Positions 52,522-60,834 of a stretch of 64,000 bases of DNA are shown here, in pieces (the first letter of the stretch is position 1; the number at the start of each line of letters is the position of its first letter). The stretch spans positions 62,001 to 126,000 of the forward strand of contig NZ_JODM01000020.1 in the NCBI RefSeq assembly GCF_000717995.1, written 5' to 3'. This stretch comes from Streptomyces violaceorubidus (GTDB taxonomy: Bacteria > Actinomycetota > Actinomycetes > Streptomycetales > Streptomycetaceae). Below the pieces are notes generated by a model. That model made no database searches, was not told the DNA's origin, and saw only the letters and a list, made by a program, of their open reading frames with translations. Both the position numbers and the translations under genes were made by a program.

Positions 52522-54660
52522 CTAACCGGTGACGTCCGCGCCCGCGGCAGTCCTCTTCGCGTGGGCACCGGCCGGGTCCGGGTTCCGGTGGGCGCTCTCG
52601 CGCGCGAGAGCGCTGGGCCACCAGACCTTCGGGCCGATGTCGCGCACCAGGGCGGGTACCAGGAGCGATCGCACCACGATCGTGTCGAGGAGCACGCCGA
52701 AGGCGACGATGAAGGCGATCTGCGCCAGGAACGCGAGGGGGATGACGATGAGCGCCGCGAACGTCGCCGCGAGGACCACCCCCGCCGACGTGATCACACC
52801 GCCGGTGGCGACGAGCCCGCGCAGCATGCCCTGCCGGGCGCCCAGGCGCAGACTTTCCTCGCGCACCCGGGACATGAGGAAGATGTTGTAGTCGACTCCG
52901 AGGGCCACGAGGAAGACGAATCCGTACAGGGGTACGGAGGCGTCCGTCCCGGAGAAGCCGAGGCCGTGCTCGAAGACCAGTCCCGCGATGCCGAGCGTCG
53001 CCAGGTAGTTCAGACCGACGGTGGCCACCAGGAGAACGGGCAGGGCCAGGGACCGGAGGAGGACGACCAGGATGACCAGGATGATGGCCAGGACGACGGG
53101 AATGATCAGGTTCCTGTCGTGTTCCGCGGTGCGCTGGGTGTCGTACTGCTGCGCCGTGTAGCCCCCCACCAAGGTGTCCGCGTCGGCGGCGTGCACCCGC
53201 TCGCGCAAGGTCTGGACGGTGCGCTTGGCCGCGTCGCTGTCGGGGGAGTCGGCCAGCGTGGCGTCGATGCGCACCTTGCCGTCGACGACCAGGGGCGGCC
53301 CGCCGGGGGTGCTGGTGGTCACCTGTACGTCGGCCACGCCGGGCGTCGTGGCCGCCGCTTGCTGTACCGCGGTCCGGTTCGAGGCCTCGGTGACGATGAC
53401 CGCGGGCTGGCCGGAGCCGCCGGGGAAGTGCCGGCCCAGTGTCTGCTGGGCGGCGACGGACGGGGCGTCGTTGACGAACAGTTCGTCCAGGGGGACGCCC
53501 TTCGACTGCAGCGCGGGGAAGAACGCCGCTCCGGCCAGCAGGAAACCGGTGGTGATGATCCACAGCCGCCGGGGCCGGGCGTCGACCCAGTGGGCGACGC
53601 GCCGCCAAAGGCCGTGACCGCCCGTCTCGGCGTCGGCCGACCTCGGCTTGGCCGGCCAGAACGCGGTCCTGCCCATCAGCGCGAGGACGGCCGGCAGGAA
53701 GGTGAGGGTCGTCAGGACGGCGCAGACGACGCCGATCGCCCCGACCGGTCCGAGGGCCCTGTTGTTGGTCAGGTCGCTGAGGAGGAGGGCCAGGAGCCCG
53801 AGGGCCACGGTGGCGGCGCTGGCGGTGACGGCGCCGAAGGATCCCCGCGTGGCGGCCCAGGCGGCGGTGAGGCGGTCACCGCCGGCGGCGATCTCCTCGC
53901 GGAAGCGGGCGGTGAGCAGGAGCGCGTAGTCGGTGGCCGCGCCGATCACCAGGATGGAGAGGATGCCCTGGACCTGGCCGTCGACGCGGACGACGTCGTG
54001 GTCGGCGAGGACGTACACGATCGCGCCGGCGACTCCGAGCGCGAAGACGGCGCTGATGATGATCAGGAAGGGCAGGAGGACACTGCGGTAGACGAGCAGC
54101 AGGATCAGGAGGACGGCCGCCAGCGCCACGCCGAGCAGAAGCCCGTCGATTCCTGCGAACGCCTCTCCCAGATCCCCTTGGGTCGCCGCCGGACCGGCGA
54201 GCTGGGCGCGCGTCTCGGGCACGGCGGCCGCCGCGTGCTCGATGCCGTCCAGAACGTCACCGAGTCGTTCCCCGAGGTCGGGGGAGAGGGGTACGACGCC
54301 CTGCAGAGCCTTTCCGTCCTCGGAGCGGAAGGCGGGCGAGGGCGCCCCGTCGACGCCCTCGGTGTCCGCCAGCGACCGCAGAGCCGAGGTGGCCGCCTGC
54401 TGCTGGGCCCGGGAGATGTCGCCGCCTTCGGGCGCGGTCCAGACGACGACGGCGGGAAGGGTCTCCTGTTGGTTGAAGGCCTCCTGCTGTGCGATCACCT
54501 TCGTGGACTCGGCGTTCTGCGGCAGGAAGGCCGCTTGGTCGTTCGTGGAGACTTCACCGAGCTTGCCCGCGTAGGAGCCGAAGGCTCCTCCGAGGCCGAG
54601 CCAGACGATCACGAGGACGAGAGGGACCAGCCGGCGGACTGATCGGCGCGCGCTGTTCAT
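52522..54660 (-). CDS. MMPL/RND-family membrane exporter
   Basis: 712 residues with the RND layout: TM1, a periplasmic loop (about 30-170), TM2-6 including VQGILSILVIGAATDYALLL (the Asp-Tyr proton-relay segment), a second loop (about 400-530), and TM8-12 with LYGFVFLVALGVDYNIFLMS (second GVDY). It exports lipids, siderophores or drugs using the proton motive force. ATG 54660 with GGGAG before it. The promoter region has two inverted repeats, but no regulator gene lies beside it. Confidence 0.92.
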   Translation of the reverse strand: MNSARRSVRRLVPLVLVIVWLGLGGAFGSYAGKLGEVSTNDQAAFLPQNAESTKVIAQQEAFNQQETLPAVVVWTAPEGGDISRAQQQAATSALRSLADTEGVDGAPSPAFRSEDGKALQGVVPLSPDLGERLGDVLDGIEHAAAAVPETRAQLAGPAATQGDLGEAFAGIDGLLLGVALAAVLLILLLVYRSVLLPFLIIISAVFALGVAGAIVYVLADHDVVRVDGQVQGILSILVIGAATDYALLLTARFREEIAAGGDRLTAAWAATRGSFGAVTASAATVALGLLALLLSDLTNNRALGPVGAIGVVCAVLTTLTFLPAVLALMGRTAFWPAKPRSADAETGGHGLWRRVAHWVDARPRRLWIITTGFLLAGAAFFPALQSKGVPLDELFVNDAPSVAAQQTLGRHFPGGSGQPAVIVTEASNRTAVQQAAATTPGVADVQVTTSTPGGPPLVVDGKVRIDATLADSPDSDAAKRTVQTLRERVHAADADTLVGGYTAQQYDTQRTAEHDRNLIIPVVLAIILVILVVLLRSLALPVLLVATVGLNYLATLGIAGLVFEHGLGFSGTDASVPLYGFVFLVALGVDYNIFLMSRVREESLRLGARQGMLRGLVATGGVITSAGVVLAATFAALIVIPLAFLAQIAFIVAFGVLLDTIVVRSLLVPALVRDIGPKVWWPSALARESAHRNPDPAGAHAKRTAAGADVTG

Positions 54661-54687
54661 CGACTCCCTAACGGGGCGGGTCAGTAA

Positions 54688-54722
54688 AGATACCTCAAAG
54701 AGAATGTATCTCAATCATTGAG
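54688..54722. promoter_or_regulatory. AT-rich promoter with two palindromes upstream of the MMPL gene
   Basis: AGATAC (54688-54693) and GTATCT (54706-54711) are inverted arms 12 bases apart, and CTCAAT-C-ATTGAG (54710-54722) is an adjoining perfect palindrome. The local AT content is far above average. TetR- or MarR-type binding is likely. Confidence 0.6.
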
Positions 54723-54751
54723 TGATCTCTGCCCGACCCATGCGTTCGCTT

Positions 54752-54800
54752 CGCCGGACGCCGGACGCCGGACGCCGGACGCCGGACGCCGGACGCCGGA
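54752..54800. repeat. Tandem heptamer CGCCGGA x7
   Basis: Seven perfect copies of CGCCGGA from 54752 to 54800, followed by one degenerate copy (TGTCCGA) and CGCCGG. It lies between the MMPL promoter and the 3' end of the MFS exporter gene. Confidence 0.95.
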
Positions 54801-54838
54801 TGTCCGACGCCGGTCGGCCGACCCGGCGCCCTGTCCGC

Positions 54839-56125
54839 CTACGCCGTCCTGTCGCCGCGCCCTCGTGCGACGGAGAAGGTGCGGGCGCCGGGCGCCAGGG
54901 CGGCGGTGGCGGGCGCCGCGAAGCAGACGAGCGCGCAGGCCGCGAGGACCGCCGTGGCGCCGAAGGCGTCGATGGCCGGGGCGATGAGGGCGAGGCCGAG
55001 CGGGGCGAGGCCGTAGGACAACAGGAAGTCCAGGGAGGAGACACGGGCCAGTTTGTCCGGAGCGACCTCGCGCTGGGCGGCGGTGAACCAGGGCACGTTG
55101 AAGAGTTCGACGCCGATGCCCGCGACGGCGTAGGCGGCCGGCACGACGACCGGGTGCACGGGGAACACCAGGCTGAGCGGGGCGAAGCCGTAGCAGGCCA
55201 GCCCGGCGAGAGCGGCCCGGCCGGGGGAGCGCGGGCGCCAGCGGGCCATGAGCAGCGCACCGCCCAGTGCTCCCGCGGTGTAGGCGGTCATCGCAGCCGC
55301 CAGCACGACCTCGGTCCCGTACTCGTCCCTGCTGACCAGGGGAAGGGCGACGCCGGTCGCGGAGTAGCCGGTGGCTATCACGGCCGTCAGCGCGCCCAGG
55401 CCGGCGAGGAACCAGGGGTGCCTGCGCGCCTCGCGGACCCCCTCCGCGAACTCGGCCGGGAAGGACGCCCTGACCGCCCCGGCCGAAGGCTCCGAGGTCG
55501 CTTCCGCGGTCCCGGGCCGGGTGCCGGTCGGGGGTACACAGGCCGCGACCAGCCAGAGCAGCCCGATGCCCACCAGCAGTGCCCTGGTGTCCAGGAAGAC
55601 GGCGAGCAGAGCGGCCGACGAGGGGCCGACGAGCGTGGTGACCCGGACCGCCAGGGTCATGGCGGCGTTGGCCTGCTGCCTGCGCCCGGCGTCGACCACT
55701 TCGGCGGTGAGGGCCTGGTAGGCGGGTCGGCAGGCGCCCTGCCCGGCGCCCGCCACCGCGGCGGCCGCCGCCATCAGCGGCACGGAGCGCTCCAGTCCCG
55801 CGGCGATCACCGGTGCGGCGGCTCCGGCGGCCAGCCCCGCCCACAGCACGACGCCCCGGCGGGAGTGCCGGTCGGCCAGCACCCCGGCCACGGGCACCGC
55901 GGCGAGGAACCCGACGGTACGCGCCGCGAGCAGCAGGCCGAGGTCGGCGGCGGTCAGGGTCCGGCCGAAGACGGCGAGGCCGAGGACGAAGGGCAGGGCC
56001 CAGGTGGCCAGGCCCGACGCGGTGGCGCCGGTCCACAGGCGCAGGAAGGCCAGGTCGAGCAGGATCGAGGGCTGCTTCGCCGGAGGGGACTCGGCGGCGG
56101 TGGGAAGGGCGGAGGGAGTGGGCAC
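54839..56125 (-). CDS. MFS exporter, EntS-like, divergent from the metallophore-type operon
   Basis: 428 residues, about 12 membrane spans. LDLAFLRLWTGATASGLATW, VAGVLADRHSRRGVVLWAGL and GAGQGACRPAYQALTAEVVD match the DHA3/EntS group that exports enterobactin and related siderophores. GTG 56125 is chosen because GGACAGGAG precedes it at nine bases and the conserved region begins soon after; GTG 56254 would run through the shared promoter. It faces the FecCD permease gene across 202 bases with a Zur-like box. Role inferred: secretion of the metallophore made by the operon. Confidence 0.85.
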   Translation of the reverse strand: MPTPSALPTAAESPPAKQPSILLDLAFLRLWTGATASGLATWALPFVLGLAVFGRTLTAADLGLLLAARTVGFLAAVPVAGVLADRHSRRGVVLWAGLAAGAAAPVIAAGLERSVPLMAAAAAVAGAGQGACRPAYQALTAEVVDAGRRQQANAAMTLAVRVTTLVGPSSAALLAVFLDTRALLVGIGLLWLVAACVPPTGTRPGTAEATSEPSAGAVRASFPAEFAEGVREARRHPWFLAGLGALTAVIATGYSATGVALPLVSRDEYGTEVVLAAAMTAYTAGALGGALLMARWRPRSPGRAALAGLACYGFAPLSLVFPVHPVVVPAAYAVAGIGVELFNVPWFTAAQREVAPDKLARVSSLDFLLSYGLAPLGLALIAPAIDAFGATAVLAACALVCFAAPATAALAPGARTFSVARGRGDRTA

Positions 56126-56264
56126 GAGGGAGTGCTCCTGTCCTGTCGGCGGCGAGGGGTCGGGACGCGTACCGGCGGCAACGGCTGTGTACTGCACGGA
56201 AGTTGTGCGGCGGGACCGGCCTGGTGGCACGGCGGGCAGCGCGATGCGGCTCACACTATCGCAG

Positions 56265-56279
56265 TGATAATCATTTCCA
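56265..56279. promoter_or_regulatory. Zur/FurB-like box in the exporter/importer divergent promoter
   Basis: TGATAAT-C-ATTTCCA, followed by TTA, resembles the actinobacterial Zur (FurB) consensus, recalled as TGAAAATCATTTTCATTA and TGAAAATGATTTTCA. Half-sites TGATAAT and TGGAAAT agree at five of seven bases. It does not match the DmdR iron box TTAGGTTAGGCTCACCTAA. It lies 48 bases upstream of the permease start and 140 upstream of the exporter start. TAGAGT just after it may be a -10. Confidence 0.6.
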
Positions 56280-56327
56280 TTAGAGTGCTACCGGTCGTCG
56301 TCCTGCGAGGGGTGTTGGGTTCCATAC

Positions 56328-57431
56328 ATGAACATGATTTCCATTGACGAGGTGGTGACGCCACGGCCCGAAGCCGCCGTGCGAGGCCGGTCCGCGTCCC
56401 TCAAAGCACTGCTGCTCGGCTGCACGGCGCTGGTCGCCCTCCTGCTCGTGTCCGTCGTCGTCGCCATCGGGCTCGGTCCCGCCGTCGTCACCCCGGGGGA
56501 GACCGCCCGCCATCTGTGGGCCGCTCTCAGCGGCGGGCGCATCGCTCCCGATGAGGTGACGACGTATCAGATCGTCTGGCAGATCCGCACGCCGCGCGTG
56601 CTGCTGGCGGCGCTGGTGGGTGCCGGGCTGAGCGCGGTCGGAGTGGCGATCCAGGCCATGGTGCGCAACGCGCTGGCCGACCCCTTCGTCCTCGGGGTCT
56701 CCTCGGGCGCGTCCGTGGGCGCCGTCGGGGTCACCGTCACCGGAGGGCTCGCGGTACTCGGCGTCCACGCCGTCTCCGTCGGCGCGTTCGCCGGCGCGCT
56801 CGTCGCCTCGCTGCTGGTGTACGCGGCCTCCTCCCGCAGGGGCGCGCTGTCACCGCTGCGCCTCGTGCTGACGGGCGTGGCCCTGTCGCTGGGATTTCAG
56901 GCTGTCATGAGCCTGATTGTCTACTTCGTGCCGGACGGCGAGGCGACGAGCACGGTCCTGTACTGGACCATGGGCAGCTTCGGTGCGGCGACCTGGGGCG
57001 CGTTGCCCGTCGTCTGCGTCGTGGTGCTGGCCGGACTCGCGGTCCTGTACCGGTACGGGAGGGCACTGGACGTCCTCTCCCTCGGCGACGAGACCGCCGC
57101 CAGCCTCGGCTTCGACCCCGACCGCCACCGCAAGGTGCTGCTGATGCTCGTCTCACTCGTCACGGGCGTCATGGTCGCCGTCAGCGGCGCCATCGCCTTC
57201 GTCGGACTCGTCATGCCGCACCTGGTGCGGATGGTCGCCGGGGCCACGCACGCGCGTCTGCTCGCCGTGGCCCCCCTGGTCGGAGCGATCTTCATGGTGT
57301 GGGTCGACCTGGCGGCACGGACCCTGGTGGCCCCGCGCGAGCTGCCACTCGGGGTCATCACCGCGCTCGTGGGGGTGCCCGTCTTCATCGCCCTCATGCG
57401 GCGCAGGGGCTACACCTTCGGACGGCGCTGA
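56328..57431 (+). CDS. FecCD-family ABC permease (metal-chelate importer)
   Basis: 367 residues with about ten membrane spans. IVWQIRTPRVLLAALVGAGL, AIQAMVRNALADPFVLGVSS, SGAIAFVGLVMPHLVRMVAG and PRELPLGVITALVGVPVFIA are the FecCD/BtuC signatures; the GLVMPHLVR stretch is the coupling helix to the ATPase. A single permease gene implies a homodimer as in BtuC. It starts the operon, 48 bases after the Zur-like box, and ends one base before the ATPase start codon region. Imports a siderophore-like chelate or cobalamin; regulation favours a zinc or other metal chelate. Confidence 0.93.
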   Translation: MNMISIDEVVTPRPEAAVRGRSASLKALLLGCTALVALLLVSVVVAIGLGPAVVTPGETARHLWAALSGGRIAPDEVTTYQIVWQIRTPRVLLAALVGAGLSAVGVAIQAMVRNALADPFVLGVSSGASVGAVGVTVTGGLAVLGVHAVSVGAFAGALVASLLVYAASSRRGALSPLRLVLTGVALSLGFQAVMSLIVYFVPDGEATSTVLYWTMGSFGAATWGALPVVCVVVLAGLAVLYRYGRALDVLSLGDETAASLGFDPDRHRKVLLMLVSLVTGVMVAVSGAIAFVGLVMPHLVRMVAGATHARLLAVAPLVGAIFMVWVDLAARTLVAPRELPLGVITALVGVPVFIALMRRRGYTFGRR

Positions 57432-57432
57432 C

Positions 57433-58206
57433 GTGGACCTGGAACTCGATGAACTCACCGTGGTGACGGACGGCCGGAGCCTCGTGCGCGGGCTGTCGCT
57501 CCAGGTGCCGGACGGAAAGGTCGTGGGGCTCGTCGGGCCCAACGGAAGCGGCAAGTCCACCGCCCTGCGGTGCGTGTACCGGGCGCTGCGGCCCAGTTCC
57601 GGAACGGTCAGGGTGGGTGAGCGGGACCTGACGCGCCTCCCGCTGCGCGACAGCGCCCGCACCGTCGCGGCCATGACCCAGGACGGCGGCGTCGACTTCG
57701 ACTTCACGGTCGAGGAGGTCGTCGCCCTCGGCCGCGCGCCCCACCTGCGCGGGAACCAGGCGCTCAGCGGCCGCGAACGCGCCCTGTGCGAACGGGTGAT
57801 GGACCGGCTCGACATCGGACACCTCGCGCACCGGGGCGTTCTCACACTGTCGGGCGGTGAGCGCCAGCGCGTCCTGCTGGCCCGCGCGCTCGTACAGGAA
57901 CCGCAGATCCTCGTCCTCGACGAGCCGACCAACCACCTGGACGTCCGCCACCAGGTCGACCTGCTCTCGCTCCTGAGCGGGTCCGGACTCACCGTCCTCG
58001 TCGTCCTGCACGACCTCAACCTCGCCGCGGCGGCCTGCGACCGGCTCGGCGTCCTCTCCCAAGGCCGCCTGGTCGCCTCCGGCACACCCGAAGCCGTGCT
58101 CACCCCACAGCTCGTCGGTGACGTCTTCGGTGTCACGGCCAGCGTCGTCCCCCACCCGCTGACCGGCGATCCCCAACTCCTGTACTCGCTCGACTCCGCC
58201 CGATGA
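57433..58206 (+). CDS. FecE-like ABC transporter ATPase
   Basis: 257 residues. Walker A GPNGSGKST (35-43), Q-loop MTQDGG, signature LSGGERQR (139-146), Walker B ILVLDEPT (159-166) and the switch His in VVLHDLNLAAAAC are all intact. It powers the FecCD permease. GTG start one base after the permease stop; its TGA overlaps the ATG of the binding protein, so the three transporter parts are translationally coupled. Confidence 0.95.
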   Translation: MDLELDELTVVTDGRSLVRGLSLQVPDGKVVGLVGPNGSGKSTALRCVYRALRPSSGTVRVGERDLTRLPLRDSARTVAAMTQDGGVDFDFTVEEVVALGRAPHLRGNQALSGRERALCERVMDRLDIGHLAHRGVLTLSGGERQRVLLARALVQEPQILVLDEPTNHLDVRHQVDLLSLLSGSGLTVLVVLHDLNLAAAACDRLGVLSQGRLVASGTPEAVLTPQLVGDVFGVTASVVPHPLTGDPQLLYSLDSAR

Positions 58207-59231
58207 AAGGCTGCTCACGCATGCGTACCACCCCCATTCCCGGCACGGCCCGCCGGCCTGTCGCGCTCGGCTCGGCCCTGGCGGCGGCCCTGGTGCTCGG
58301 CGGATGCGGCGCCGAGGTCGAACCGGACGCCAAGAAGTCCGGCACGGTCACCGTCAAACGCTGCGGCGAACCCGTCGAGTACACGGTGCCCGAGCGGGCC
58401 GTCGCCTATGAGGGCGGCAGCGCGGACAAGCTGTTCGCCCTCGGTCTGACGGAGCACGTGCACGGCTATGTGATGCCTCCCGCCAACCCGCCGGTGACCG
58501 AATCCCCGTGGGCGTCCGAGTACGCCAAGGTGAAGATGCTCTCCGACGACCTCCTGAACAAGGAGGTCGTGGTCGAGGCCGAGTCCGATCTCGTCGTGGC
58601 CGGTTGGAACTCCGGTTTCAAGGACGAGCGGGGCATCACACCCGAGATCCTGGACAAGCTCGGCATCCAGAGCTTCATGCACACCGAGAGCTGCTTCAAC
58701 TACCCGGGCCACCCCGAGCGGATGAGCCCCTTCGAGGCCCTCTACACCGACCTCGAACGGCTGGGCGAGATCTTCCGGGTCGAGGACAGGGCCGCGGACG
58801 TCGTCGACGGGTTGAAGAAGCGCGTGGCGGAGGTCGGGAGCAAGGCCCCGACGGGCGATCCGGTGCCCGTCTTCCTCTACGACTCCGGCACCGACCAGCC
58901 GTTCACCGCGGGCAACCAGGTGCCCCCCAACGACATCATCAGGACGGCGGGCGGCAGGAACGTCTTCGACGGCCTCGACGAGCGCTGGACCCAGGTCAAC
59001 TGGGAATCCGTCGCCGAGGCCGAGCCCGAGGTCGTCGTCATCCTCGACTACGGCGACCAGCCCGCCCAGAAGAAGATCGACTTCCTGCGGAAGTCCGCCC
59101 ACACCAAGGGGCTGCCCGCCGTGAGGAAGAACAACTTCTTCGTCCTCGACTACAACGAGGGCATCAGCGGGCCCCGCAACATCGACGGCCTGGAGAAGTT
59201 CGCCACCTACCTGCGCGAACTCGAGGGCTGA
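58203..59231 (+). CDS. Metal-chelate-binding lipoprotein (FecB/TroA-like fold)
   Basis: 342 residues. An Arg-containing N-region, a hydrophobic stretch and the lipobox VLGGC (Cys35) mark a lipoprotein. AVAYEGGSADKLFALGLTEH, PFEALYTDLERLGEIF and WTQVNWESVAEAEPEVVVIL match class III solute-binding proteins for siderophores, haem and cobalamin. ATG 58203 overlaps the ATPase stop; ATG 58221 (MRTTPIPG) is a plausible alternative start. A pair of Cys at CFNYPG and KRCGEP could form a disulfide. Ligand unknown, likely the product of the following genes. Confidence 0.9.
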   Translation: MKGCSRMRTTPIPGTARRPVALGSALAAALVLGGCGAEVEPDAKKSGTVTVKRCGEPVEYTVPERAVAYEGGSADKLFALGLTEHVHGYVMPPANPPVTESPWASEYAKVKMLSDDLLNKEVVVEAESDLVVAGWNSGFKDERGITPEILDKLGIQSFMHTESCFNYPGHPERMSPFEALYTDLERLGEIFRVEDRAADVVDGLKKRVAEVGSKAPTGDPVPVFLYDSGTDQPFTAGNQVPPNDIIRTAGGRNVFDGLDERWTQVNWESVAEAEPEVVVILDYGDQPAQKKIDFLRKSAHTKGLPAVRKNNFFVLDYNEGISGPRNIDGLEKFATYLRELEG

Positions 59232-59275
59232 GCCACCGCGTGCCACCCCCGCCGTACCGACCAGGAAAGGACACC

Positions 59276-60028
59276 ATGGACCTTCACGCGATCGGCCAGG
59301 CCCTCGTCGAGCAGCTGCCCCCACCGCTGCCCGCCGACCGGATCATCGCCCTCAACCAGCCCAAGGCGGACGTGCACACCACGCGTTCCTACGAGTGGAA
59401 CGGCTGGACGTTCGACGTCCCACCCGGCGTCTTCATACCCGGCTGGACCAGCCGCCTGATCCACGAGCGGGTGCTCGACGGCCGTATCGAGACCCGAAAC
59501 CTGCGCTACGCCGCCATGGGCGCGGGCCTGGGCGTCGAGGCCGTAGCGGCGGGCGTCCGGGGGGCACGGGAGATCCACGCGCTCGACATCCACCCGCAGA
59601 GCGTGGCCGCCGCCACCGGTCACTACCGCCGCCTGGTGGGCGAGCGCCCGGGCACCACGTTCGCCCCGGCGGTGAGCGACGTCTTCGACGCCCTCCCCGA
59701 GGGTGTCCGGCTGGACGTGGTCACCTTCAACCCGCCCGCCGTCAGCCAGACCGTCAGTGAGGACCCCGACGTCGTACGCAACGTCTGCGTGGGAGCGCCG
59801 CTGCTGGCGAAGTTCTTCGCCCAGATCGCGGAGAAGGACCTGCTGGCCCCCGGCGGCGAGATCCACCTCATCGCCTCCAACACCGCGGATCTGCGCGCCC
59901 TGGTCCGGCACGCGCTGGACCACGGGCTCAGCCCTCGGATCGACCACCTCCACGACTGGCGGGACGGCGTGCTGACCTTCCTCTTCCGCATCACCCATGA
60001 CACGCCGTGCACCGGAGGAGAGCGATGA
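59276..60028 (+). CDS. Class I SAM-dependent methyltransferase, HemK-like NPP motif
   Basis: 250 residues. AAMGAGLGVEAVAAG (80-92) is the SAM loop, IHALDIHPQSVAAA the acidic motif II, and VVTFNPPAVSQT (NPP at 152-154) the motif of methyltransferases acting on planar nitrogens such as PrmC/HemK. It is not PrmC, because its N-terminus (VHTTRSYEWNGWTFDVPPGV) and its operon differ. AGGAAAGG precedes ATG 59276; its TGA overlaps the DUF364 ATG. In this operon it may N-methylate the metallophore or an intermediate (inference). Confidence 0.8.
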   Translation: MDLHAIGQALVEQLPPPLPADRIIALNQPKADVHTTRSYEWNGWTFDVPPGVFIPGWTSRLIHERVLDGRIETRNLRYAAMGAGLGVEAVAAGVRGAREIHALDIHPQSVAAATGHYRRLVGERPGTTFAPAVSDVFDALPEGVRLDVVTFNPPAVSQTVSEDPDVVRNVCVGAPLLAKFFAQIAEKDLLAPGGEIHLIASNTADLRALVRHALDHGLSPRIDHLHDWRDGVLTFLFRITHDTPCTGGER

Positions 60029-60834
60029 AGCCCACCGCGGAACTCCTGGCCGCCGTCCTGGCGGGCGATCACGGCCCCCGCCCCACCGACCTCGTGGCCA
60101 CCAGCGTGTTCTGGGTGCACCACGGCACCCGGCTGGCCGGCGGGAACACCACCTACCTCAACCAGTACGTCCTCGTCCGACTGGGCGACTCCTTCGGCGG
60201 CTGCGCCTTCGAGGCCGGCGAGGTCGATCCGTCCGTGTGCCGCGACGCCTCCGGTGCCGCCCTGGACACGCTGCTGGGCGACGTGCCCCGTCCCCTGCGG
60301 ATCGCCGCTCTCGACGCCTACCTCAGCTCGGTCCGCCCGCACCGGGAGGCGGCCGAGGCCGAACCGGTCACCCTGCCCGCCGGGACGCCCGAGACCCGGG
60401 CACTGGCCCGGGACGCGGCCATCGCCGGACTCCTCGACATCGACGCCGGGGCCAAGGTCGCCCTGATCGGGGTGGTCAACCCGCTCGTCGCCGCGATCCG
60501 TGAGCGCGGCGGTGATCCCCTGCTCTGCGACCTCAACCTGCGCACCACCCAGTGGGGCGATCCGGTCACCGACGACATGCACGAGGTCCTCGACACCGCC
60601 GACGCCGTCGTGGCCACCGGAATGACCCTCGGCAACGGCAGCTTCGACACCGTCCTCGCCCGCTGTCGCGAACGCGGTGTGCCCCTGGTGGTCTACGCCC
60701 AGACCGGCAGCGCCGTGGCGCGAGCCTTCCTCGGACAGGGCGTGACCGCCCTGTCCGCGGAACCCTTCCCCTTCTCCCAGTTCAGCGCCGAACCCACCAC
60801 CCTGTACCGCTACCGGGTGGCGGCCGGCGCATGA
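60025..60834 (+). CDS. DUF364 (putative heavy-metal chelation) protein with DUF4213-like N-terminus
   Basis: 269 residues. The N-terminal half (DLVATSVFWVHHGTRLAGGN, TYLNQYVLVRLGDSFGGCAF) resembles the DUF4213 enolase-N-like domain. The C-terminal half (VALIGVVNPLVAAIRERGG, DAVVATGMTLGNGSFDTVLA, GVPLVVYAQTGSAVARAFLG) is the Rossmann-like DUF364. This family is described as a putative heavy-metal-chelation domain, with no proven activity. Both ends overlap neighbours (ATGA). It could be an enzyme of metallophore assembly or a metal-releasing protein; neither is proven. Confidence 0.85.
   Translation: MKPTAELLAAVLAGDHGPRPTDLVATSVFWVHHGTRLAGGNTTYLNQYVLVRLGDSFGGCAFEAGEVDPSVCRDASGAALDTLLGDVPRPLRIAALDAYLSSVRPHREAAEAEPVTLPAGTPETRALARDAAIAGLLDIDAGAKVALIGVVNPLVAAIRERGGDPLLCDLNLRTTQWGDPVTDDMHEVLDTADAVVATGMTLGNGSFDTVLARCRERGVPLVVYAQTGSAVARAFLGQGVTALSAEPFPFSQFSAEPTTLYRYRVAAGA

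Noticed and set aside
52561..54642. 693-codon frame opposite the MMPL gene
   Set aside because: Gln/Gly/Asp-rich shadow of the transporter; no start signal.
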